Below are positions 43,742-52,956 of a DNA stretch of 52,956 nucleotides, piece after piece. The stretch covers positions 1 through 52,956 of the forward strand of contig JAJIRX010000589.1 in the NCBI GenBank assembly GCA_023853785.1. The letters are read 5' to 3'. The translations under genes and the position numbers were made by a program. The stretch comes from Psilocybe azurescens. Its lineage: Eukaryota; Basidiomycota; Agaricomycetes; Agaricales; Agrocybaceae. Position 1 is the first letter of the stretch. Each line of letters starts with the position of its first letter. The notes beneath the pieces were generated by a model. It was not told the DNA's origin and ran no database searches. It saw only the letters and a program-made list of their open reading frames with translations.

Positions 43742-45146
43742 ATGAATAGCACATTCCTCAATGGCTTGCTCAAACAGCTAAAGAATGTCATCCCTGGCAC
43801 ATTGGAGTGGGTTCAGAAAGATATCTTCCCTGACTCCTCACTGCCTGTCCCATTTGATGAAGCCAAAGTCCAGTTAACTGGCTCTAAACTTTGGGATTCC
43901 AAGAAGCAGACCATCCCTTGTCCACCCATTGACATGACAAAAGAACAGGTGCGGAGTTGGCTCAATAACATTGCAAGCAACCTTGCAGTTGTTCATGGGC
44001 TAACCAATGTCACTAATCATCAATCTGACCATGGCTTTGACTCCAGGACTGCTACAAAAGGGCCATTGGGTGGGTACATGCTCAGAAAACTGGATATATC
44101 TGTCATCAACAGGGTGGCACAACATGATAAAGCACAGACTTGAGAGGACTGCCTTCACTGGCACAAAATATATGCTCTCATTGAGGTCACTTCCAGTGCT
44201 TCTGGTGCAGTCAGCAATGTCCTGCAGCAAATTTCCCAAAAGGCTTCATGTATGTTTGATGTGCAGCCTCAATGGAGGTTTGTTTGTGCCATCGGTATTA
44301 TTGGCAAGCCTACCAAACTTCAGTTCATCTTTGCTGTAGTGGATTGCACAGGTCTTACTCATACCCCACCCACTGACATCAAATCATATGCTGCTTTCTC
44401 CTTCCTGAAGATAATATTTGCATTTTGTTTTGCCAAACCAGAGACTCTCAGCTGGGATCTGACAATGAGTGTTGATCCAGAAACCAATGAGGTGATGAGT
44501 ATTGACATTATGGGTTGCACACATGACTCTACAATCCCCATCACTCTCACATTCAATATTGTCAAGTTCCTCCACAGTTCTCTGATCCTATATGGTCATG
44601 GGACCAGAGTTTGGATTGTAAAGGATCCCAATGGCAACTTTTACGTGTTGAAAGACAGCTGTGTTCTTGCCACCAATGCTGTCTCTGAGGTCGAGTTTAT
44701 AAAACACATCAAGAAGACTGTCAAGGAGGATCCGGATGGCTATCTGTTTGAGCATACCTGCCCTATGTACTATATCGGTCAAGATTGTGTCTATTTGACA
44801 GATAATATTTGTGGTCTCTTGGATAAACCCACTAGTCGTTATCAGCAGCACATAGTCACAGGGCCCATCGGAGACCCTATCACCTCCTTTCGCTCCAAGA
44901 AAGAGTTTGTTGCTGTGTATCTCGATCTCGTCAACGGTATGTCTCTTCCTGTGTTGTTGATCGAAGACAGCTGACATTCCTTTAGTGTTGGACTTCCTTA
45001 ATGCAAAGGCCAATGTCATCCACGGCAATCTTTCAATTAATAACATATTAATTAACCATGTCTGGTCTCATGGACCTAACAACTCTCCCTCTCAACTTCA
45101 TAATATTGCCTCAAGCATTACAACCACTAACCCTGACATGCACTGA
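43742..45146 (+). pseudogene. FunK1-type fungal protein kinase, truncated and inactivated
   Basis: FunK1 kinases are a fungal-specific, often repeat-associated kinase family. A single plus frame carries LKQLKNVIPGTLEWVQKDIF, the N-terminal domain with KEQVRSWLNNIASNLAVVHG and LGGYMLRKLDISVINR, a TGA at 44141-44143, then MFDVQPQWRFVCAIGIIGKP. The family core follows (SFLKIIFAFCFAKPETLSWD, YGHGTRVWIVKDPNGNFYVL, PIGDPITSFRSKKEF). After an intron (about 44936-44985) comes LDFLNAKANVIHGNLSINNI, and then a stop at TGA 45144-45146. The catalytic loop reads HGN-LSINN where the family has HGD, so the catalytic base is lost. The rest of the C lobe, including the DFG-like motif and activation segment, is absent. 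It lies ~470 bp after the Plavaka transposase on the same strand. Confidence 0.8.
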
Positions 45147-46920
45147 ACTATGTAGTGTGTGATTTGATATATAAATCAAAAACCAAAACACAAACCAGAG
45201 AGGAATGGTCTAGACTAGATAAGACAACTCTCTCCCTGTTGAGTTAAAGTGAGGGCTGGCTTGGCCACTAGGTTGTGAAGATATATGTGGTCTGAGGAGG
45301 GCAGGGACATATGAAGGAGGAGGAATGGATGAGGGAATATAAAATGCACTTGAGTATTTACTGGGAGGAAGCAACCCAACTTGATTGGGATAGAACGGTG
45401 TGAATGAGGTGTGATGACTGTGGAGGGGCCAAATGACTAGATAATTCGTAGGGATTGATATGGGGGCAGGAGTGAGAATGAAGTCTTGATCCTAGTGTGC
45501 TTCAATCAAGTCTGCAGTGTCTGCAAAGCCAGAAGTAAGGTCTGGTGATTGAATAATGACTTGAGTGGCCTGGAGTAATAGATGGTGAAGGATTGTGCGA
45601 TGTTTTTGATCCAAACCTCGAACAGAGCAGTGAGGTAAATGAGGGTGACTAGGGTGATTGAAGGTGATGACCTAGCAATATTCTTCAGCCAAAAAATCAA
45701 ACAACACAGTGAAGCAGATAAAGGGTGTCTGGAGCAATGGATGAAAATGACAACAAGGCCAAAACTGCTGAATAAAATATTCTGGAGCAACAGAAGTGAT
45801 GGAGAGTTGAAGATCTGGATGTAGAGGAAGAATGAAGGGGCTGGAGGATGATAGGATCAAAATGAACTGGACAAATTGCTCTGGGATGTGAGAGCGTGGG
45901 TGGTTGGATAGGCTGGTCTAGCCACTGATGAATGTCTTGAATAACTGGAGTGATTGTTGAATTTTGTGTTGAATACTGATAGAGATTGATTGAATGTGTG
46001 CTTGGAGTACTGGACTGAGTACTTGATAACTTGAAATCTTGACTGTGAAGAAAGTTGGGGCTTGTAACTTCCTTGCATTCCAAGCGATACTAATACATGG
46101 TTTATATACCAGAGAACATAGAAAAATATTTAAAAGAGATCAAGCATCCAAACTATACTAATATTTCTGTAGAACAACACCCAGTAGTCCCATCTGTCAA
46201 CTACATACAATAGATTGAAGGCTGACAGAGTTTAGGAGTGAAAAATAGAAGGATGAGTAAGTAAGTAACATAGGATGAGTAAGAAGTATAAGCAGGATTA
46301 TGAAAAGTGAAGTGAGATGAGTAAGAAAGAAGCGAAGCTGAGTAAGTACAATAAGCAAGAATGACAAGAGGAAGGAAGGATCAATCATATGAAAGTGTCA
46401 GACAATAGAAAAGGAGCCAAAATAGCGAACAAGTACCATGCTAATGAATAGAACTAGTCTATTCATGACACAGCTCAGTCATCCATTACCAAGACTGCTG
46501 AGTGAGACAAAGATTTGCTGCATATGTGGAATCCAGTTAAGGACCAAATAGTTGTAGATGACCAAATGCTGATGATAATGGTGATATATGATGCTGTGCA
46601 GTGCTGTGCATACTAGGATGGGTAGAAATGATGTCCAAGAATAAGCTGTGTATAGCCTTGAGGTTCGAAATAGATAGACGATTGAATCATTGATAGGGAA
46701 TGTAACTGATCAAATGGTTGAAGTGGAGATTGAAAGTTGGAATGGAGATTGAAGTGGACTGTGAATGGACTTCAACATTGAATATTGAGGATGTGCTTCA
46801 GATAAAAATGTGAAATAATAACCCTGGCTTCTGCATGCAATGGGAGTCAAAACAGACACTCTAAGCTTATAGATAAATCTCATATCCAATCAAAATTGGT
46901 GTATAACAGTGCTCTGGTAC
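45147..46920. other. Repeat-rich, CpG-poor spacer
   Basis: No gene was recognised. 45150-46080 is full of short imperfect repeats (GGAGTGATTG, TGATTGAAG, AATGACTTGAGTG) that leave minus-strand frames open with Ser/Thr/Leu/His-rich translations. 46245-46350 has GATGAGTAAG repeated four to five times. It looks like expanded minisatellite-type sequence left by transposon decay. Confidence 0.4.
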
Positions 46921-49290
46921 TTCTGACTGGAATGACCCTGCTATCTCAGCCCTGGAGGAGACAGATCCCCCTGCAGTCTATGTCATTTCTTCTTACCTTG
47001 AGAGCTATGTCAAGTCTATTGAGGCACCTGCACAAGAAGATGTCAATGTCAATGGGTAGCTGGATGGGTGAAGATCACACTTTACATTCTCTTGTGTGGT
47101 TGACTCTGTCACTGCCATGTATCCCTCTTGTGGCTTATCATCTGTTGTATTCTGTATAGCTAGTTGCCATTTTTGTTATCTACATTGCCTACACCTCGTC
47201 TTTTGTAGGTGTTCTTGTTGTATTTGTGACCAGTCAGACTTTTTAAATTTGATTATGTCTTTGGATGACAGTTGTGACCAGAACCGTTAAGCATATTGTC
47301 TACCTCATCTTTGTTGACTATGAATGTTAGGATAGCAGGATTTGAGGCATGCATTCGTGCTCCAAGTCCTGCTCCCAACTTCTGCCTGCTATGCCATCAT
47401 TTGGTGTCCCAACTCACCTTGGTATCACACATCAGGCTCAAATTCTTTTGACATCAAGTATCAAAAGCTTGGAGAGCTCTATCTACTCTCATAGACCTTA
47501 TAGCATTGATAGTGCTGAATCAAGGGCGGTACATACAACAATTTTTAGAACAATTTAACTAAAGTATCATGTTGTTTCCATAGAGTTGGTCCTCCGCAGA
47601 GGTGGACTGGGCTCAGCAAGGTGCAACCATTGAAGATTCCCATTGTACCCTTAAGTAAGAGAACATAGAACTCTCAAAGCAGGTATCCACCTGGCAAGCC
47701 AAATTTGAAACCCTTCAGTAAGTCTTTAGTGGTTATGGTGGTATATAATTGCTGAATCCCTTATAAGGATAGCATACAGCCTGTTGTTAGCTTGAGTACC
47801 TGCATCTCCTCAAAGCGGAGTGCAGTAAGCTTAATCACAAAGATTACAAGCTCATTGACTACTGGTACAAACACCAGTGGGTATCGTTTTTAGAAGTGCA
47901 TTACCAACATAGCTGGAAAGGGCAAAAATAAGAACAAAGATGGGGACATAGAGGTAGAGGCAGAAGGTGAGGAACCACAACCCACATCTCTTGCCCCAGG
48001 TGTCCAATGTGGTCAAGGCCGGCTCTCATGCAGGTATAAATGTTTCAATGTGTTATATACAGAATAAAGATGGCCAGGTCATTGATGGCCATTGTGCACA
48101 AGAAATCTGTATCCATGCTCAAGCTGTTTTTGTTGGCTTTGCTATGGAAGGAAAGCTATTTTCTTTATGGGGAGATGCTAATGCCGTGAGTCGCAGGACT
48201 TTTACAATGAAATGGTGATCTGCTTTGAGGAGATTCAGTACTGTGATCTGGACTGGAAGGCTGAGCAAATTGCAACCAACACCTTTCCTGGATGGAAAAT
48301 CACCTGGCTCAAGAAGCAGAAGAAAGTGCTTGAGCAGCAAAACCCGAACTTGAGAAAGGATTGAAACAGGCTTGTCAAGGGTCCAGCATTGAGAAACCTG
48401 ACCTGAAGCGGTCAAAAGTGGAGGTTACATCAACATTGTGGGCACCTCGTCCTGAAGTTCCTGCTACTTCTCAGGTAGGTCTCAACACATTTCTGTATCT
48501 ATCCCTGACCAATCATATCAAGTAGCAACCGGTACCAGTCATCAATATAATTTCCAACACTTCTGTCAGGCCTCCACCAGCTGCTGTATGTTGTTCCCTT
48601 TCAACATGTCTCAACCTTCTAAATTTGCACTAGACAAGCCTCAACATGCAAGGTATTGAACAGCATCATTCTCACGATTTGTCTCTCCTCCAACCCAACA
48701 AGCCTCCTTATAACTTCTCAGTATGTCATTTTCAAATCCAAGAGTAATGTCCAATGCTAATTTGGATTTGCAGATTAATAATCCTCTTGCAAATAGTCCT
48801 CTCACAAGCAATTTCAGCGAAGCTACCCTTGCTGCCATGCCACTCCCAGGGCATCTTATACCAATGGTCCCTGCTGGTAGTATTGGATTGCAAGCTCAGC
48901 AAGCACTTAAGGCAAACAATGCCCAACCAATCCAGGGCAATCACCCATTTTTCACTGTACATAATATTCCTCCCCTATGAAATGCTTGCGTGCAGGAACA
49001 ACAAAAATGTGTCCAAGCAAGACAAGTACTACACCAAGGTGGCATCCGTTTTCTGCTTTATAGCCTATTCTAACATTTCTGTAAGGAATCTCTGTGCGCT
49101 TGAATGGATCATTTCAAATCCAAAAGGAACTACAGATGAGTTTGGCACCTATTACAACAGTCTTTCTGCAGAGGGAAAGGAGGTAAGTATTCCAGAATAC
49201 TACTACAACACTGATCTAATATCCTCTGATGATTCTAGAAATGGGAAAAGCTATCAGTCAAGGTAAAAGAGCTGGAGAAAACTGCCACTG
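46921..49290 (+). pseudogene. Decayed ORF fragments of a probable transposon-associated gene
   Basis: Plus-strand stretches with protein character appear in several frames and do not join cleanly. They are: DWNDPAISALEETDPPAVYV and SYLESYVKSIEAPAQEDVNV (about 46926-47048); SWSSAEVDWAQQGATIEDSH followed by a TAA, then WQAKFETLQ, an intron and LLKAECSKLNHKDYKLIDYW (47588-47881); NEMVICFEEIQYCDLDWKAE and FPGWKITWLKKQKKVLEQQN (48206-48363); and a last block in 48720-49290. Coiled-coil-like composition dominates the second block. I have seen similar repeat-associated proteins in mushroom genomes but cannot name the family. Stops and frame changes make it a pseudogene. Confidence 0.4.
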
Positions 49291-50144
49291 AGTAGATCCT
49301 GGGATATTGAGAGCTGCATATATTTCTATTCATTTCCATATATTTTGCATACATTACATAATATCTTCTAAATTCAATACAAATAGATTTACCACATTCT
49401 TATTTTGGTCAAATTGGGCCTATTTCCAGCAATCTGTACCCATTTCCAGTGATTTGCCCATATGGCAAAATTTGGCAATCCATATAGAGATATTATAATC
49501 AAATTCAGACACTGCCAAAACACAGGTTAACACCAATTAAATGGCCACAAATTGCTGTGCCTTGTGACAGGCAAAGAGCCATTTTGACTGGGCTTTAGTA
49601 CTTGCATCAGGCCAGATGTAATATCAAGACAATCACCAGTGGACACAGGAACTAGCAGAGTGTCTAAGATCTGCCATGCACTTGCTGAGAATATTTGAAT
49701 TTCTTGACATTCAATCCTCTTGCACTCAAATCTCACTATGATGTCTTTTGTAGTTCAAGTTCACGATCTTTCATCACCTCCTGGTAGTTGCTGTATGATG
49801 TTGTAACCAGTACCACTCTGCTACATATATGCTTCAGGCAAATGATCCAAGGCTTTTCTGAGTATAGACAGCTCAAGGGGATGAGGGAAATGGGATTATC
49901 CTATGGATATGTCATTAAGATATATGATGCCCCCACTAATTGAGGTGCTGCAGCTAACTATTGGCAAAACAGTGCAGAGCATACATAGCAATACAAAGTC
50001 CTTGTAAGGTAGCTAAGGGCACTAATGCCCAAAAGACAATGAATAGTCAAATCTGAAGACTATATTTTGGCAAGGACCTGTAATCATTAACTATTTATAA
50101 AACCTTGGTTTACCTTGTAAGGTGGCCTAAAAATTGGTTACCTT
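49291..50144. other. AT-rich region without a recognisable gene
   Basis: No coding signal was found on either strand. The palindrome ACCTTGTAAGGT and a partial copy occur at about 50112 and 50001. Confidence 0.35.
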
Positions 50145-50948
50145 AGGGTCTGTTCAGTATCCATTATTCACATTGAATATGAAAGTGTATATAGATTTGA
50201 TGGCAACTGGATTACTCCGACAGTTGCCTAATCGAGTAGCACTGTCACACACCCCTTATCAGTTAATCTTTAGGCATCTTATCATTGCATGCACCCTTCC
50301 TCCATGCCTCCTCCACCAGAAACACAGCAGTGACAGTTCAAATTAGCTGCAGCATATTAATGTATTATCAGTGTTATTGGTATTTTTACTACATTGTATG
50401 CCTTATGGTATGAAACACTTAATCACCACCAAGTTGTGATCAACAGGTGTAGCACAGTCAAAATTTCATAAAATCCTTATCGGTCTAGCCATTTGATGCA
50501 GATTTATAAGAGGATCAAAACTGCCAGACCATTTTTGATTGGCCAAAAACTGACTGAGTTGAACATTTTTGGCCACCCGGTTTGGCTGACTGACATAATA
50601 CTTCCAAAATAGGTATATTTGTTATCTAATCAGTTATCAAACTGCTAAGCAACCCACTCTGAGATTCTGTGGTGCAACATGTACTAAATTGCTTGATTCA
50701 CTTTTTAGCTTATTTTGTTTTTATATTTGTGAATGTTTTGTGGTAAATTTTTCAAATTTCTTGGGTACTACCTACAATTTTTTGCTGTCCAAATTAGTGG
50801 TGACTAAGTGTTTCACACAAGATAAGTATCCAGACGGATCTAATCAGTCGTGACCACCTGTGATGACTTGATCTGAATAATCTGGTAGTCATCAAAGCTA
50901 TATGCATTCTTCATATTTACACTGAATAATGGATACCAAACAGACCAC
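50145..50948. mobile_element. MITE-like element with ~75-bp inverted ends, containing a second one
   Basis: The left end GGTCTGTTCAGTATCCATT at 50147 is matched in inverted form by the right end with GGATACCAAACAGACC at 50931-50946. Similarity continues inward (ATATGAA, TATATAG-TTTGATG) for about 75 bp per arm. No protein is encoded. A separate inverted-repeat unit sits inside at 50411-50815, so this is a nested insertion. Confidence 0.7.
50411..50815. mobile_element. Nested inverted-repeat element (~405 bp)
   Basis: The left arm TGAAACACTTAATCACCACC at 50411-50430 pairs with the right arm at 50794-50815 (reverse complement TGAAACACTTAGTCACCACT). No coding sequence lies between them. It lies within the larger element 50145-50948 and is probably a younger insertion. 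Confidence 0.65.
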
Positions 50949-51138
50949 TACATTAGAAAATAAGGATGTCCTGCTATACCAAGGTTAAAAATTTAAAACT
51001 GTGGGTCACCCCATTCATTTATTTACCTGAATGCCATCACATCTCACGCCACTCTACACTGCATTATTTAATGAGTACTACTTGCTGTAATTGAACCATT
51101 GACTGCATGAAGCCCAACTGATGTCTCACTAACTACTA

Positions 51139-51290
51139 CAGTTAGACCCCTCTTAACCCATACCTCTCTTAACCCATAATCCCTTATAACCATAGCCTCA
51201 GCTGTCCACTGACTTGGCTCACAGGGAATTGCATACCATAACCCATAGGTCTATGATAACCCATACCCCATACCCCTCAGCTGGAAAAAA
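51139..51290 (+). repeat. TTAACCCATA-type short repeats, possible transposon end
   Basis: ACAGTTAGACCCCTCTTAACC is followed by CTCTTAACCCATAA, TTATAACC, ATAACCCATA and ATAACCCATACCC. The CAGTTAGACC-CTCTTAACC start resembles the termini of pogo/Tc1-type elements. No matching opposite end was found in the window. Confidence 0.35.
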
Positions 51291-51391
51291 CCATAGGTTT
51301 GCCTACTATAGGTTGGCCTGGACCTTAATTTAATAGTAAAATATTTAGTTCACTGACAGCTCATTTGAGTGATGTCCTGCTGAAGCCTCTT

Positions 51392-51570
51392 TTAGGGTCT
51401 GTTTAGCTAGCAAGCTTCAAAGAACTCTGAGGTGACATGGCTGAAAAATGTACATTCAGGCTCCAATGATTGCTAATATGCCCAAAATGCATTAGGCAGA
51501 CAATCACTAGCTTAGGTCCCAATTTTGGCAGATATACTTGCTGGAGCATTGCTAGCCAAACAGGCCCTAA
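51392..51570. mobile_element. Short MITE-like element, same end family as 50145-50948
   Basis: The left end TTAGGGTCTGTTTAGCTAGC at 51392 and right end at 51549-51570 (reverse complement TTAGGGCCTGTTTGGCTAGC) are inverted copies. The left arm has T or A where the right has C or G, consistent with C-to-T decay. The TTA/TAA borders would fit a TA target duplication. The element is ~180 bp and non-coding. Confidence 0.75.
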
Positions 51571-51577
51571 TTCAATA

Positions 51578-51717
51578 GGGACACTCACGGTAGCATTTTT
51601 GGGCTGTTTTTGGTTTGTTTTCATTCGTTTTACTGCCAACTTGAAAATGTTGGCGGTAAAAACAAACAAAAACAAACCCAAAAACATAACTGAAAAAAGA
51701 GCTACTGTGAGTGTCCA
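51578..51717. mobile_element. Fold-back element (~140 bp)
   Basis: GGGACACTCACGGTAGC at 51578 is mirrored by GCTACTGTGAGTGTCC ending near 51717. The arms pair for roughly 60 bases (TTTTTGGG, TTTGGTTTGTTTT, TTT-CTGCCAAC) around a small central loop. It begins only seven bases after the previous MITE. Confidence 0.75.
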
Positions 51718-51968
51718 CTCTGGGAAATTTCAAAAAAAGAGATGAAAATGAACCAGAAGCTGTTTTCTCACATTTGGCTCTGTGGCTTCCATTAAACTCC
51801 AGCTTTGTTAAGACTTTTTACCCTGGACAACTAAGTAAAGATATATTTTGCTACACTGAACTAAGTGTAAATACACTCCCCAATCCTCTGAGATTGAGTT
51901 TTAAAGAGTTTGTTTATTAAAAGGCCACTCCGAGTAAGTCATAAAACAAGGACTTGTCACTCCCACAT

Positions 51969-52130
51969 GTTCTGATCAGTGCTGATCAGAAATTGAGATT
52001 TTCCGATCAGTTCTGATCAGCGACTGAAAACACTTTTCACCACCCAAATGGCCTGCAATTGCCCAAATTTTTGGCTGAACAGATCTGATCAGAAAACTCA
52101 GAACTGATCAGCTAACTCAGAAACTGAGTC
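51969..52130. repeat. Palindromic region built from CTGATCAG motifs
   Basis: At least six copies of (C)TGATCAG in direct and inverted order flank a ~45-bp centre. Left arm pieces such as CCGATCAGTTCTGATCAG pair with CAGAACTGATCAG on the right. A further copy (GTGCTGATCAG) occurs at 52922 near the window end. It is non-coding. Confidence 0.6.
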
Positions 52131-52571
52131 AATTATTTTCAACAAAAAACTGAGCAGTACTACTTGGCTCCAGGTCAGATTATCTGTAATAAAATAAATG
52201 TCACATACCAGGAATTAAAAGATCTGCAGCTAATTTGGTACTGTCTGCAGTATATACAAAAGAAATCCTTGTTTGAAGTGAGCATTCAATATTCAAGTAA
52301 TAAATTTTAAAAATGCATCTATTAAAAATTGAACCCAGGGCTACAGACAAGTCACATAGCTTGAAACTTTACAGTATTTTGCGTATTGAGCATTGCTGAT
52401 ATAATTTTCATATGATGAGATAATTACAAGAATGTTGCCCTCAATTTCTGATCATTTTGATATATAATATGTGGATATAGCTTGAGAGGAAGTGCCAGAA
52501 TATATTATTGGGTGTTGTAAAGAAGGGTATATAATTCATTAAATGTGGAAGATATCACCCCAAAGCATTAA

Positions 52572-52630
52572 TAGTGTAGTTGGTAAAGCATGTGTAGAAT
52601 TAGTATATATAAAGCTGTTGGTTCAATTTC
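52572..52630 (+). other. tRNA-like box A / box B pair (decayed tRNA or SINE head)
   Basis: TAGTGTAGTTGG (52572-52583) matches the box A pattern TRGCNNARNNGG with C to T at one place. GGTTCAATTTC (52620-52630) matches box B GGTTCGANTCC with changes of the same C to T or G to A kind. The spacing suits a tRNA. I could not fold convincing acceptor and anticodon stems, so this is not called as a functional tRNA. Confidence 0.35.
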
Positions 52631-52663
52631 TGTTGAGTGGGTTTTATAATTTCGCATTTATTA

Positions 52664-52815
52664 CAAATATCATGTGACTTTAATAGATTATGTAAGAGCT
52701 TATGTAATGCTGACTAAGCATAAATATTATGTGATTTCAATAGCATATTTAAAGCTTATGTAAGAAATAATTATATAATGCTGACTAAGCACATATATCA
52801 TGTGACTTCAGCACT
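52664..52815 (+). repeat. ~60-75-bp tandem repeat, about 2.3 copies
   Basis: ATATCATGTGACTTTAATAG, then GCTTATGTAA and TAATGCTGACTAAGCATA, recurs as ATATTATGTGATTTCAATAG, GCTTATGTAA, TAATGCTGACTAAGCACA. A third start, ATATCATGTGACTTCA, lies at about 52795. It is non-coding. Confidence 0.7.
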
Positions 52816-52931
52816 TGCAGTTTATTATGTACGTATATGTGATTTCTGAGTAGATTTGTGCAGAACTGTATAGTTCTGTTCGGATCTACTTAGAATCTCT
52901 TCAAGTCTTAGTGCTGAGTAGTGCTGATCAG

Positions 52932-52956
52932 AGCTTGTGGGGGAGTGTAAAGTACT
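52932..52956 (+). other. Possible polypurine tract and LTR start at window edge
   Basis: The last bases read GTGGGGGAG followed by TGTAAAGTACT. A G-rich purine tract directly before TG is the usual border of a 3' LTR in Copia-type retrotransposons. Nothing further can be seen, so this is only a hint. Confidence 0.2.

Noticed and set aside
45506..46083. Minus-strand ORFs as a Ser/Thr-rich secreted protein
   Set aside because: The frames run over short imperfect repeats, overlap each other in more than one frame and have no start context, intron or domain.
51139..51290. Interstitial telomere repeats
   Set aside because: The repeats are TTAACCCATA-like, not TTAGGG/CCCTAA units in register, and the segment looks more like a transposon end.
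51403..51745. Opposite-strand ORFs of ~90 codons as genes
   Set aside because: They lie over the fold-back element, and their Lys/Asn/Phe-rich translations mirror each other because of the palindrome.
1..52956. CRISPR arrays, bacterial operons or prophage
   Set aside because: Spliceosomal introns, gene families and repeat types are eukaryotic throughout, and no regularly spaced identical repeats were found.

Overview
The window reads as nuclear DNA of an agaricomycete (mushroom-forming) basidiomycete. The signs are short GT/AG introns of about 35-70 bp in almost every gene, KDZ and Plavaka transposases, a FunK1-type fungal kinase, a DUF6593 protein and a compact set of ordinary housekeeping genes. 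I cannot name the species. All assignments come from reading translations by eye and from family knowledge; no search was run.

Layout. (1) 1-10606: a large KDZ-type DNA transposon with ~200-bp terminal inverted repeats, a decayed transposase gene at its right end (6592-10268), three non-transposase genes or gene remnants (974-2639 minus, 3018-3931 plus, 4332-4904 minus) and a G-rich minisatellite. (2) 10607-20314: low gene density. It holds an unrecognised gene, a ~98-residue protein of unknown function, a kinase-fold protein with a degraded catalytic loop, another unrecognised multi-exon gene and a DUF6593 gene. (3) 21211-39562: host gene block with a Rap1-type Myb protein, a hypothetical protein, an MFS/DHA2 transporter, a two-pass membrane protein, an F-box protein, the mitochondrial helicase SUV3, the vacuolar lipase ATG15 and a P-loop GTPase. 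Their functions (telomere, vacuolar transport, ubiquitin targeting, mitochondrial RNA decay, autophagy) are unrelated, so no cluster logic is implied. (4) 39563-52956: a CpG-poor transposon graveyard with a Plavaka transposase, a truncated FunK1 kinase, decayed ORFs, at least five inverted-repeat (MITE-like) units, tandem repeats, a tRNA-like box A/box B pair and a possible LTR edge at the window end.

Two global signals matter most. First, about twenty apparent frameshifts, including four in SUV3, are each repaired by one extra base in a homopolymer. That pattern looks like homopolymer under-calling in the assembly, so many genes that look broken are probably intact. Second, the right quarter has roughly one fifth of the CpG of the host genes, and key codons there look like products of CpG deamination (CGA to TGA stops, and the kinase HGD changed to HGN). 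That suggests a methylated, mutated repeat compartment. The KDZ element carries both kinds of change: single-base under-calls, and shifts or stops that under-calling does not explain.
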